Shown here one piece after another: positions 27,796 through 35,872 of a stretch of DNA of 64,000 nucleotides. A program made the position numbers and the translations under genes. A model generated the notes under the pieces. That model saw nothing but the letters and a program-made list of their open reading frames with translations. It did no database searches and was not told the DNA's origin. Position 1 is the stretch's first letter. Each line of letters starts with the position of its first letter. Source of the DNA: Lysobacter sp. ISL-50 (lineage in GTDB: Bacteria; Pseudomonadota; Gammaproteobacteria; Xanthomonadales; Xanthomonadaceae); the NCBI RefSeq assembly GCF_018612875.1, contig NZ_JAGGRI010000033.1, forward strand, positions 1 to 64,000. Reading direction: 5' to 3'.

Positions 27796-28509
27796 TCACC
27801 ACTCGCTGCGATGCGGCAGCAGACCCTGCAGTTCGGCGTCGGTGAGATTGCGCCACTGGCCGGGCTTGAGGTGGCCGAGCTTGACGTTGCCGATGCGCGA
27901 GCGCAGCAGTTGCTTGACCCGGAAGCCGAAGTGCGCGGCCATCAGGCGGATCTGCCGGTTCAGGCCCTGCACCAGCACGATGCGGAAGCCGAAGCGGCCG
28001 AGCTTGCCGGTCTTGCACGGCAGCGTGGTCTGGCCGTGGATCGGCACGCCGCGGCTCATGCCGCGCAGGAATTCGTTCGTGACCTCGTGGTTCACCGCGA
28101 CCAGGTATTCCTTTTCCAGCTTGTTCTCGGCGCGCAGGATCTCGTTGACGATGTCGCCGTTGCTGGTCATCAGGATCAGGCCTTCGGAATCCTTGTCCAG
28201 GCGGCCGATCGGGAATATGCGGCGGTCGTGGCCGACGAAATCGACGATGTTGTCCTTGACCGTGGACTCGGTGGTGCAGACCACGCCGACCGGCTTGTTG
28301 AGGACGATGTAGACGTGCTGGCGCTTGCCCTTGACCGCCACGCGCGCGCGCACGATCTCGCCGTCGATGCGGACCTCGTCGCCCTCGCCCACCTCGCTGC
28401 CGACGCGGCCGCGGATGCCGTTGACGGTGACCCGTCCTTCGGCGATCAAGCCGTCGGCCTCGCGGCGGGAGCAGAAACCGGTATCGCTGATGTGTTTGTT
28501 CAGGCGCAT
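27796..28509 (-). CDS. rluF: 23S rRNA pseudouridine synthase, RluF type
   Basis: The 237-residue enzyme has an N-terminal S4 RNA-binding domain (MRLNKHISDTGFCSRREAD) and the RsuA/RluB/E/F catalytic domain with GRLDKDSEGLILMTSNGD near residue 103, including the catalytic Asp. Downstream are EKEYLVAVN and a basic region (RLMAAHFGFRVKQLLRSRIG). RluF modifies U2604 of 23S rRNA in E. coli. The N-terminal NKHISDTGFCSRREAD sequence is more RluF-like than RluB- or RsuA-like. The gene appears monocistronic. Confidence 0.92.
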   Translation of the reverse strand: MRLNKHISDTGFCSRREADGLIAEGRVTVNGIRGRVGSEVGEGDEVRIDGEIVRARVAVKGKRQHVYIVLNKPVGVVCTTESTVKDNIVDFVGHDRRIFPIGRLDKDSEGLILMTSNGDIVNEILRAENKLEKEYLVAVNHEVTNEFLRGMSRGVPIHGQTTLPCKTGKLGRFGFRIVLVQGLNRQIRLMAAHFGFRVKQLLRSRIGNVKLGHLKPGQWRNLTDAELQGLLPHRSEW

Positions 28510-28872
28510 GGCGGAAGCATGCCGGAAAACCGGCCGGCGGGATGTCGGGGGGCGCGTAGGCTGGCACAGACGCCGCGGATTGGCGAGCGCGGGAGCGTTG
28601 GGGGGGGGGTGGTTTTTGCGCGGATCGATTCATCCGGCGGGGGGGCGTCGGCAAAGCGCGGCCGACTGAAGGATCGATGGGCCGGGTGCCCCTCCCCGGC
28701 CTCCCCGCCCTCACCCGAAGCATCCCCCCCTTTGAAAAAGGGGGGGCAGGGGGGATTTGCTTTTGCTTCTACCCACGAAAAGCAAATCCCCCGCGCTACC
28801 GATTCGTCTGCATCCAAGCTTGCGCCGGGCGCCGCCCCCTTTTTCAAAGGGGGCAACGGTTAACGCCAGCCT
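28510..28872. other. Intergenic region between rluF and the mini-GNAT gene
   Basis: The gap holds a G-run (GGGGGGGGG near 28601), another near 28638, and then a complete family D palindrome pair from 28723. No coding sequence is supported. Confidence 0.6.
28723..28854. repeat. CCCCCTTTGAAAAAGGGGG palindrome pair (family D)
   Basis: CCCCCCCTTTGAAAAAGGGGGG at the left and CCCCCTTTTTCAAAGGGGGC at the right bracket GGGGGGATTTGCTTTTGC and GCAAATCCCCC, themselves inversely related. It has the same build as 10481-10631 and 40675-40778. It ends close to the stop codon of the mini-GNAT gene. Confidence 0.88.
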
Positions 28873-29148
28873 TCAAGCCAGCAACTGCGAATATTCCGCA
28901 TGCCGCTCGGCCCAGGCCGCCGCGTATGAGCAGGCCGGGCGGACCTTGTAGCCCGCGCCGCGCGCGTATTCGAACGCCGCCTTGACCAGATCGCTGGCGA
29001 TGCCGCGACCGCCGATCGCCTCGGGCACGCCGGTGTGGGTGATGACGAGCTGATCGCCGCGCATCTGATATTCGAGCAACGCCTGGACGCCATCGACCTC
29101 GACGGTGAAGCGCTGCGACTGCGGTTCGTGTTGTACGGAAACGGCCAT
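28873..29148 (-). CDS. Mini-GNAT (YjdJ/Gcn5-like) N-acetyltransferase
   Basis: The 91-residue protein matches the small single-domain GNAT family: a beta-hairpin start (QRFTVEVDGVQALLEYQM), the central ITHTGVPEAIGGRGIASDLVKAAFEYARG with the acetyl-CoA loop (GGRGIAS, about residue 47), and the closing VRPACSYAAAW-ERH motif (Cys near 72). Human and bacterial homologues of this size are poorly characterised acetyltransferases. The start at ATG 29148 gives the typical length. It lies 66 nt downstream of the H1-like gene on the same strand and may be co-transcribed with it. Confidence 0.9.
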   Translation of the reverse strand: MAVSVQHEPQSQRFTVEVDGVQALLEYQMRGDQLVITHTGVPEAIGGRGIASDLVKAAFEYARGAGYKVRPACSYAAAWAERHAEYSQLLA

Positions 29149-29214
29149 TGAACAGTCCTGTGCGATAGGGGCGACACCGGAATCGCCGCGAGGTGGCGAC
29201 TCCGGCCTGCGCGC

Positions 29215-30771
29215 TCAGCGGTTGTCGCGCTTGCCCTGGTTGTGCCGGTCCTGGGTGCTGTTGGAACCCTGGATCGCGTCCATCCGGCTCTCGGCCGCAT
29301 GCAGTTCGCCGGCCTTCTGCGCCGCGCTCTCCGACTGCGGGCCGGACTGCGGCACCTGGCCGTGGTGCGAGTCGAGCTGCTGCCACGGCTGCGCCCCACG
29401 CGCCTGTTCGTGCTTGGCTTCCAGCAAGCGACGGGTGTTTTCCAGCGCCTGTTCAGCGGTGATGTGGGAACCGCCGCCGCTGCCTTCGTCGTCGGAACCG
29501 TCGTCGTCGCTGTCCTCGGCCGATGCGGTGGCCGCCGCTTCGTCTTCGCGCTGCGGCGCAACGTCGGCCTTGCGAGCCTGGGATGCGTCGCCTTCGGCCT
29601 CGACCGCGGTCTGCGCCGCGCCTTGAGCGGCGACGCTGGCGGCCGCGGCCTGCGGCTTGGACTCATGCGATTGCGGCAACAGCGCGGGCGCGGCCGACTC
29701 CGACGCCACCGCCGCGGCCGCCAGCGAGCCGGCCGGCACCGCCGACGGCGCTTCCGCCTTGGGCTTGGGCTTGCGTTGCGCCTTGGGCTTGCTCGGCGCG
29801 GCCGCGACCTGATCCTGGAACAGATCAACCGGAGCCGGCGTCGCCGCGACCGCGGCGCTGGCCGACGGCGTCGGCTGAGCGCGCTTGGACACGGGCTTGG
29901 CCTTGGCCGGTTCCGACGCCGCGGGCTGCGTGGCCGGGGTCGGCTTCGCGGGCTTCGGCGCGACTTGCTTCGGTGCGGCCGATGCAGCCGACTTGGGCGC
30001 CACCGGCTGCACGGCGGGCTTGCTCACCGTCTTCTTCGCCGCCGGCGCAGCAGTCTGCTTCGCCACCGTCGGCTTGGCGGTCGGCTTGGGCGCCAGCGCC
30101 TTGGGCTGCGGTGCGACGGATTTCTTCACCACGGCCGGCTTGGCCGCGCTCTTGGTCATTACGGACTTGCCCGGCGCCGGCTTGGCCGCGACCGGCTTGA
30201 CCGCGGCACGCTTGTTCGCGACCGGCTTGGCCGCCTGCTTCAGCACCGGCTTGCGCGCGGCCGGCTTGGGCGCGACGCGCTTGGCGGCGGGCTTGCGCGC
30301 CGCGACTTTCTTGGCCGCGACTTTGCCGCTCGCGGTCTTCTTGACGACGGCCTGCTTGCTCGCGCTCTTCTTCGCCGCGCTCTTCTTCGCGATCGGCTTG
30401 CTCGCCTTCTTCGCCGCGGCCTTCTTCGCCACCGGCTTCTTGCCTACCACTTTCTTGCCTACCACTTTCTTGCCTGCGACTTTCTTGCTGGACGCCTTCT
30501 TGGCCACCGGCTTCTTGCTCGCGACCTTCTTCGCAGCCGCCTTCTTCACCGCCGGCTTGCTCGCCGCGGCTTTCCGGGCACCTGCCGTTTTCTTGGTTAC
30601 CGCCTTTTTTACAGCGGTTTTCTTGCTTGCCGCGGGCTTGGCCGGCTTGCTCGCGACCTTCTTCGCCGCGGCCTTGCCGGCGGACTTGGCCGCGGCGGTT
30701 TTCTTCGCCGCGCGCTTGGCCGCGGGCTTCGCGGATTTACCCGCGGACTTGCCGACTTTCTTGATCGCCAT
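29215..30771 (-). CDS. Very basic Lys/Ala/Pro-rich histone H1-like protein
   Basis: The 518-residue product has about 330 N-terminal residues made of AKK, KKA, KPA and KKV short repeats, resembling the C-terminal tail of histone H1 and AlgP-type proteins. It binds DNA by charge in known relatives. The C-terminal third is different: acidic (EDSDDDGSDDEGSGGG near 425) and then Gln/Glu/Ser-rich with EQALENTRRLLEAKHEQARG, a possible coiled coil. A short in-frame duplication KKVVGKKVVGKK is present. No globular domain is recognisable. ATG 30771 begins MAIKKVGKS after GAGGAGT. It probably organises the nucleoid; the acidic tail is unusual. Confidence 0.82.
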   Translation of the reverse strand: MAIKKVGKSAGKSAKPAAKRAAKKTAAAKSAGKAAAKKVASKPAKPAASKKTAVKKAVTKKTAGARKAAASKPAVKKAAAKKVASKKPVAKKASSKKVAGKKVVGKKVVGKKPVAKKAAAKKASKPIAKKSAAKKSASKQAVVKKTASGKVAAKKVAARKPAAKRVAPKPAARKPVLKQAAKPVANKRAAVKPVAAKPAPGKSVMTKSAAKPAVVKKSVAPQPKALAPKPTAKPTVAKQTAAPAAKKTVSKPAVQPVAPKSAASAAPKQVAPKPAKPTPATQPAASEPAKAKPVSKRAQPTPSASAAVAATPAPVDLFQDQVAAAPSKPKAQRKPKPKAEAPSAVPAGSLAAAAVASESAAPALLPQSHESKPQAAAASVAAQGAAQTAVEAEGDASQARKADVAPQREDEAAATASAEDSDDDGSDDEGSGGGSHITAEQALENTRRLLEAKHEQARGAQPWQQLDSHHGQVPQSGPQSESAAQKAGELHAAESRMDAIQGSNSTQDRHNQGKRDNR

Positions 30772-31089
30772 ACTTAACTCCTCGTCGAAGTGTTCCGAAT
30801 GCGCGAATGATAGCGGCTGCCCCTGTACCCACATCAGCCTGTGCGTAAACGCGATCACCGTGTTAGCACGCGCAACCTTCATGGCGGGTGAGCGAACGTG
30901 AGCATCGCCGGATCGTGTCGCGGGTGAGCGGAAGTGAGAGTCGCCGCATCGCGTCACGCGACTGATCATGATCGGCCTGTGTTGACCTCTCGCGTCACTT
31001 TTTCGCTCGTCAAGCTAGGGAAAACCCTGGCACGGAATATGCGTGGAACTGTGCGTAAGTCCACATATGAACTGAGCAGGGGGTTGCAG
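30772..31089. other. Divergent control region with 36-bp tandem repeat
   Basis: This 318-bp gap separates the H1-like gene from the 63-residue gene. It contains a 36-bp unit at 30884-30919 repeated with six mismatches or fewer at 30920-30955 (GCGGGTGAGCG-A-GTGAG-TCGCCG-ATCG-GTC). An AT-richer stretch TTTTTCGCTCG-TCAAGCTAGGGAAAACCC follows, then GGAATATGCG. The repeat is a candidate binding site for a shared regulator. No other gene is seen. Confidence 0.55.
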
Positions 31090-31281
31090 ATGACCAGGCA
31101 TATCGACCAGTACAGCGACGACGCCCACACCAGCGCCGTCATCGCCCGCCTCTACGAACTGGCCCGCGGCGGGGAAGCCGACGACGCCGAACTGCGCGAA
31201 CTCGATGCCGAGATCCAGGCCGGCCTGGCCGCCGCCTACGGCGAGAGCGACCACGCCTTCGAGCGCTCGATGGCGGCCTGA
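31090..31281 (+). CDS. Uncharacterised 63-residue acidic protein
   Basis: The product starts MTRHIDQYSDDAHTSAVI after GAGCAGGGGG, a good Shine-Dalgarno. It is acidic and mostly helical (ELARGGEADDAELRELDAEIQAGLAAAYGES), without signal peptide, membrane helix or cysteine. A terminator hairpin follows 36 nt after the stop. I do not recognise the family. A helix-rich acidic protein of this size could bind a basic partner such as the divergent H1-like protein, but that is speculation. Confidence 0.72.
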   Translation: MTRHIDQYSDDAHTSAVIARLYELARGGEADDAELRELDAEIQAGLAAAYGESDHAFERSMAA

Positions 31282-31317
31282 GGCCCGCGACGCCGGGCCG
31301 ATCGAATCGCGTCAACG

Positions 31318-31348
31318 AACGACGGCGGCCCAGGCCGCCGTCGTCTTA
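31318..31348. terminator. Hairpin between the 63-residue gene and the rhomboid gene
   Basis: GACGGCGGCC/GGCCGCCGTC is a 10-bp stem with a short loop, flanked by AACGA on the left and TCTTATC on the right. It lies between convergent genes and can serve the plus-strand gene; the T-run is short. Confidence 0.65.
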
Positions 31349-31382
31349 TCTCCGCAAGCCCCCGCACGGGCCGCGCCGGAAC

Positions 31383-32000
31383 TCAGCCGAAGAACCCCGG
31401 CAGGCTCGGGCTCGCCAGCTTCTGCAGGAAGCGCAGGCCCAGCCCCGGCTCCATCAACAGCACGAACAGCAGGCCGTAGATCGCGCCGGACAGGTGCGCG
31501 TTGTGGTTGATGCTGTCGCGGCCGCGCTTGTCCATCCAGTAGGAATAGCCGATGTAGGCGACGGCATAGATCACCGCCGGCACCGGGATCACGAACACGA
31601 TGATCCAGCTCCACGGATCGACCAGCACGAAGGCGAACAACACCGCCGACACCGCGCCCGAAGCTCCCAGGCTGACGTAGTTGCCGTCCTTGCGATGGCG
31701 CAGGTAGCTCGGCAGGATCGCCACCACGATCGCCGACAGGTAGAACAGCACGAACATCGCCTGCCCCACCAACTGCGCGAACACGCCCTCGACCGCGCGG
31801 CCGAAGAAGTACAGCGTGATCATGTTGAACAGCAGGTGCATCCAGTCGGCATGCACGAAACCGTGGGTCAGCAGGCGGTCGTACTGGCGGAAGCGCTCCA
31901 CGCCCGGCGGCCACAGCACCAGGCGTTCGAAGATGCGGCGTTTCTCGAACGCCTGCCACGACACCAGCACGGTCACGGCGATCAGGATGAAGGTGATCAT
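31383..32000 (-). CDS. Rhomboid family intramembrane serine protease
   Basis: The 205-residue membrane protein has about six helices and the rhomboid catalytic features: HADWMHLLFNM (loop/helix 2, near 50), GASGAVSAVLF with the nucleophile Ser near 108, and the partner His in NHNAHLSGAIYGLLF near 178. Rhomboids cleave membrane-embedded substrates and can aid protein quality control. It lies 46 nt downstream of the peptide transporter gene on the same strand, so the two are probably co-transcribed. Confidence 0.92.
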   Translation of the reverse strand: MITFILIAVTVLVSWQAFEKRRIFERLVLWPPGVERFRQYDRLLTHGFVHADWMHLLFNMITLYFFGRAVEGVFAQLVGQAMFVLFYLSAIVVAILPSYLRHRKDGNYVSLGASGAVSAVLFAFVLVDPWSWIIVFVIPVPAVIYAVAYIGYSYWMDKRGRDSINHNAHLSGAIYGLLFVLLMEPGLGLRFLQKLASPSLPGFFG

Positions 32001-32046
32001 GGTCGGGTCTGGCTCGTAAGGTTCACGGAGAGTCCGGCGCGGCCGC

Positions 32047-33669
32047 TCAGGCCGCGCGGTAGTGGTCTTGCATCGGATAGGTGCGGGCGTACAGCCCGAA
32101 CGCGGCCGCGGCGAGGAAGGCGAAGCCGGCGAAGAAGAACATCAGGAACGCGTTCTCGCTCAGGCCGGTGGAGGCGATGTGCGAGATCACCGCGTCGTTG
32201 CGCACCGCCGCGTTGGTCAGCATCACCCACAGATTGCCGAAGGTGCTGGTCAGGTACCAGAACGCCATGATCACGCCCTTCATCGACGGCGGCGCCTGAC
32301 TGTAGGCGAACTCCAGCGCCGTCGCCGAGACCAGAATCTCGCCGAACGTCAGCAAGATGTAGGGAATAATCTGCCATGCCAGCGACATGGGGTGCCCGGC
32401 GTCCATATACAACTGAATAGTCGCCGCGACGATCCACGACAACCCCGTGACCGCGATACCGAACCCCATCCGCCGCAGCGGCGTGGGATTGAAGCCCACC
32501 CGGCGCAAGGCCGGGTACAGGACCAGGTTGTTGAACGGGATCAGCAGCATCACCAGCAATGGATTGATCGCCTGCATCTGCGAAGCCGCGGCCTTGGCCC
32601 CGCCCTCGCCGGAGATCAGCCAGTTCGGCCACCACCACAGGTCGGTCGGCACCACCATGCGCTGGCCCTGCAGCACCCAGGTCGAGGCCTTCTGGTCGAA
32701 CAGCGACCAGAACGGGGTCACGAAGGCGAACACGATCAGAATCCGCAGCACCGCGCGCGCGCCGTCCACCGCCGCGGCCGGATGCGTGCCGCGCGCGCGT
32801 TCGAGCTGCAGCGACACGCCGTAACCGCCGAAGCCGATCAGCAGGCCCAGCGCCATGCACGCGCTCTTGACGAAGCCCAGGCTCGGAATCAGCGCCAGCG
32901 CGCCGGCCGCGAGCGCCACGCCGATCGCCGCCACGGCCACGCCGGGGTTGCCCTGCCCGGCGACCTTGGCGGTCAGCGCGGTGCGGGCGACGTTGAAGAA
33001 CGAATCCGGGTCCGGCGCCTGCCGGCTCGGCGGCACCATCACGTAGTAATTGCGGCCCAGCCAGAAGATCAAGGTGGCCAGGAACATCAGCGCGCCGGGA
33101 ACGCCGAACGCCACCGCCGGGCCGTAGTCGCGCAGGAAGATCGGCATCAGCAGGGAGGCGAACAGCGAGCCGAAGTTGATCGTCCAGTAAAACGCATCGA
33201 ACACCAGCTTGGCCTTGTGCTTGTTGCTCTGGTCGAACTGGTCGCCGCAGAACGACACCACCAGCGGCTTGATGCCGCCGGCGCCCAAGGCGATCAGGAA
33301 CAGGCCGGTGTAGAAACCGGTCTGGTTGTGCTCGAACAAGGCCAGGCAGGCGTGGCCCACGCAGTACACCAGCGAGAACCAGATGACGGTGTTGTACTTG
33401 CCGAAATAGCGGTCGGCCAGCCAGCCGCCGAGCAGCGGGAAGAAGTACGTGCCGATCATGAAGCTGTGGAACACTTCCTTGGCCATGTGCTCGCGCTCGG
33501 CCAGGCCCTCGGTCGAGGCCAGCAGCAGCGTCCCGACCAGGAACGAGATCAGGATGCTGCGCATGCCGTAGAAGCTGAAGCGCTCGGCCGCCTCGTTGCC
33601 GATGATGAAAGCGATCTGGCGGGGCATCTTGCCCTGCGAATCGGCGGGGACGGTGGCGGCTTGGCTCAT
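32047..33669 (-). CDS. POT (PTR2) family proton-dependent oligopeptide transporter
   Basis: The 540-residue carrier has about fourteen membrane helices and the POT signatures: ERFSFYGMRSILISF (helix 1, with the ExxER-like ERFSFYG segment), FFPLLGGWLADRYFGKYNTV (motif 1 near 78), and FDAFYWTINFGSLFA (motif 2 near 160). It would import di- and tripeptides with protons. The long central segment with NYYVMVPP and a loop RQAPDPDSF fits the longer bacterial subgroup. The peptide role is consistent with the abundant peptidase genes in the window. ATG 33669. Confidence 0.94.
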   Translation of the reverse strand: MSQAATVPADSQGKMPRQIAFIIGNEAAERFSFYGMRSILISFLVGTLLLASTEGLAEREHMAKEVFHSFMIGTYFFPLLGGWLADRYFGKYNTVIWFSLVYCVGHACLALFEHNQTGFYTGLFLIALGAGGIKPLVVSFCGDQFDQSNKHKAKLVFDAFYWTINFGSLFASLLMPIFLRDYGPAVAFGVPGALMFLATLIFWLGRNYYVMVPPSRQAPDPDSFFNVARTALTAKVAGQGNPGVAVAAIGVALAAGALALIPSLGFVKSACMALGLLIGFGGYGVSLQLERARGTHPAAAVDGARAVLRILIVFAFVTPFWSLFDQKASTWVLQGQRMVVPTDLWWWPNWLISGEGGAKAAASQMQAINPLLVMLLIPFNNLVLYPALRRVGFNPTPLRRMGFGIAVTGLSWIVAATIQLYMDAGHPMSLAWQIIPYILLTFGEILVSATALEFAYSQAPPSMKGVIMAFWYLTSTFGNLWVMLTNAAVRNDAVISHIASTGLSENAFLMFFFAGFAFLAAAAFGLYARTYPMQDHYRAA

Positions 33670-33753
33670 CTACGGCGGTCCTGTGCGGGTCGGGTCGCGC
33701 ATTCCATGCGAAAGCCCGGGCGCAGCGGCGCCCGGACGGTCCAGCCCCACAGC

Positions 33754-34290
33754 CTAACCGATCGGCCCCGCACCCGGTTTGGCCGCGCCCGGCGGCGCGC
33801 CGGCCGTCGCCGCGGCGCCGTTCAGATGGCCGATCCGCAGCTCGTATTCGAAGTTCTGGATCATGCGGCCGTAGGCCTCGTCCTCATCGCTGCCGTAATT
33901 GGCGCCGACCACCACCCGGTGCTTGCCCGGGGGCAGCGGCGGCAACAGCGCCCAGCAACCGTCGGCCGCGGCGTGGTGGCGGGACTTGGGTCCTGCCGCG
34001 GGCCGGAACCGCGCTGCACGGCGAAGGGGTCGAAGCAGCGCGCCCAGCGCCATCAGCACCGTTCATTCCTCCGGCACGATGCCGCCGACCTGCGTGCCCG
34101 CCGGCGCGTTCGCTACGCGGGTTTCCGACTTCGCGGGCGCCGATTTCGTGCTCGCGGCGAGTGCCGGCAGCGACAGGGTCAGGCCGAGGGCGAGTGCGGC
34201 GATGAGGCGTGCCGCGCGCGGCTCTCTGGGCAACGCTGCTGCACGGAAGATGCTTCGAAACGGGTACGTCTGCATTTGATCGGCGTCCAT
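33754..34290 (-). pseudogene. Decayed secreted-protein gene (signal peptide and C-terminal piece remain)
   Basis: From ATG 34290 (or 34275) the frame gives a signal peptide (LIAALALGLTLSLPALA) and about 30 further residues, ending at a TGA at 34065-34063. In the same frame, right after the stop, the sequence resumes and becomes a plausible C-terminal beta domain: DGCWALLPPLPPGKHRVVVGANY, then MIQNFEYELRIG and a Gly/Ala-rich tail. The DGxW-LLPPLPPGxH pattern recalls a family of small secreted beta-sandwich proteins. The middle is missing or scrambled, so I call it a degraded gene. Alternatively these are two unrelated short genes. Confidence 0.5.
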
Positions 34291-34351
34291 TTTGATCTGC
34301 GGGCTTTCGCGGCAATGGCGAGCTGGTTTTTCAGCGCCGTTGCACCGACGC

Positions 34352-34978
34352 CTACGCCCACTCGCTCAAGCCTTCGCGCTGATACAGCGTGGCGAAGCCC
34401 GGCCGCGCCTTCATGCGCCGCGCGAACTCGCCCAGATGCGGCCATTCGTGCGCGGGCTTGGGCATCTTGCGGGTCCAGCGCATCAGCATGGTCAGGTAGA
34501 AATCGGCCGCGCTCAGGCGCTCGCCGAGCAGATACGGCCCGTGCGCGGCCAGTTGTGCGTCCAGCCGTTCGCAGGCGTCCTCGATCCGCGCCTGCGCGCC
34601 GGCCCGCACCGCGTCGTCGTCGGCCTGCAGGTCCCACGGATACCACCACAGGCGCAGCGGCGACTGCAGCGTGCTGGCCAGATTGAACATCCACTGGTCG
34701 TACTGCGCGCGCCGTGGATCGTCGAGCGCCGGCGCCAATCCGGCTTCGGGATGACGATCGGCCAGGTACATCGCCAGCGCCGCGGCTTCGTAGCGCGGCT
34801 GGCCGTCGACGATCAGCGTGGGCACCACGCCGTTGGGATTCATCGCCAGATACTCGGCGCTCTTGTGCGCGCGCGCGTCCATGTCGACCGGACGCAGCTC
34901 GTGTTCGATATCCATCTCGATCAACAACCAATGGACCAGCAGGCTGGCGGTGCCCGGCGAGTAATACAAGGCGTACAT
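34352..34978 (-). CDS. Glutathione S-transferase family protein
   Basis: The 208-residue protein has the GST N-terminal thioredoxin-like domain (MYALYYSPGTASLLVHWLLIEMDIEHELRPVD, with the Ser-Pro-Gly start resembling beta-class catalytic regions) and the glutathione-binding NPNGVVPTLIVDG near 50 and YEAAALAMYLADRHP near 65. The all-helical C-terminal domain includes LGERLSAADFYLTMLMRW near 148. It would conjugate or reduce with glutathione; the substrate is unknown. It appears to be transcribed alone. Confidence 0.92.
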   Translation of the reverse strand: MYALYYSPGTASLLVHWLLIEMDIEHELRPVDMDARAHKSAEYLAMNPNGVVPTLIVDGQPRYEAAALAMYLADRHPEAGLAPALDDPRRAQYDQWMFNLASTLQSPLRLWWYPWDLQADDDAVRAGAQARIEDACERLDAQLAAHGPYLLGERLSAADFYLTMLMRWTRKMPKPAHEWPHLGEFARRMKARPGFATLYQREGLSEWA

Positions 34979-35227
34979 GGCGAAGGTATCCAGACAGGAC
35001 GGATGCGAAGTCTAGACCACGCGCGGGCACGGCCGCAGCCCGTCCCGTCCGCGCGCGCAGGCGGTCGCGATGACTCCTGTCACCTCGTGTCAGCTGGCTA
35101 AAGAATCCGCAAGCGCGGCCGCACGCGATCCCGTAAATTAGGCCGCTCGCGACGCCGCAAGGCGCCGATCCGCATCCCGCCGCCACGCCGGCCCGTCTCG
35201 GGTCGGCGCACGATCAGGAATCGCCGC

Positions 35228-35845
35228 ATGTTCACGCGTTCCCCCCTGACGCTCTGCGCCCTGTGCTTCGCGATCGCGCTGGGCGGCTGCGACTCGGTCA
35301 ACAAGGCGTTCGAATACGCATCGCAGCGCGAACGGCCGCAAGACCCGCCCGCCGCCGCACCTGCGGACACCGCGGTGCCGCCGCGGCCTTCGCCGCCTGC
35401 CGTCGAACCGACCCCGACCGAGTCCACCCCAAGGCGCGCGTCGGCCGTCGCCTCGCCAGCGCCTCCTCCCGCGGCCGCGCCGCCGGCGCTCAAACCCATC
35501 GTGCCGGTCGTGCCCGCCTACACCGGACCCGAGGGCGAAGCCGGCCTGATCCAAGGCGTGCGCGACGGCTATCTGCGCGAAGCCCGCCGCAGCGATCTGC
35601 AGCAGTGGCAGAGCAGCCAGCGCGGCGTCGATGCGCGGCGCGACGAATCGTCCTCGGGCTTCGCCCTGCACAACGCTTACGTGGTACTCAAGCCATATCG
35701 GCTGCCGACCGGACTGTACGGCGCGCACAGCGCCCGCTTCTACGTTCCGCGCGGCGTGGAGCGCCCGACCGGAGAGTTGGGGCACTCGGTGATCTACGAC
35801 TTCAACACGCTCACCTGCAATGGTGCGACCTGCAATTTCGAATAA
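35228..35845 (+). CDS. Uncharacterised proline-rich lipoprotein
   Basis: The 205-residue product has a lipoprotein signal with lipobox ALGGC (Cys near 21), a Pro/Ala-rich linker from about 38 to 95, and a C-terminal half including GPEGEAGLIQGVRDGYLREARR and SSGFALHNAYVVLKPYRLPTGLYG. Two Cys near the end (TCNGATCNFE) could form a disulfide. I do not recognise the family. It lies 18-27 nt upstream of the M14 carboxypeptidase gene and is probably in one operon with it; the linker suggests a reach across the periplasm or to peptidoglycan. Confidence 0.78.
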   Translation: MFTRSPLTLCALCFAIALGGCDSVNKAFEYASQRERPQDPPAAAPADTAVPPRPSPPAVEPTPTESTPRRASAVASPAPPPAAAPPALKPIVPVVPAYTGPEGEAGLIQGVRDGYLREARRSDLQQWQSSQRGVDARRDESSSGFALHNAYVVLKPYRLPTGLYGAHSARFYVPRGVERPTGELGHSVIYDFNTLTCNGATCNFE

Positions 35846-35872
35846 CCCCTTTCCGCTCGCTGGATGTCCGCA

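Noticed and set aside
30934-31089. Longer start for the 63-residue protein
   Set aside because: The extension crosses the tandem repeat and promoter-like sequence; AGGGGG just before 31090 fixes the start.
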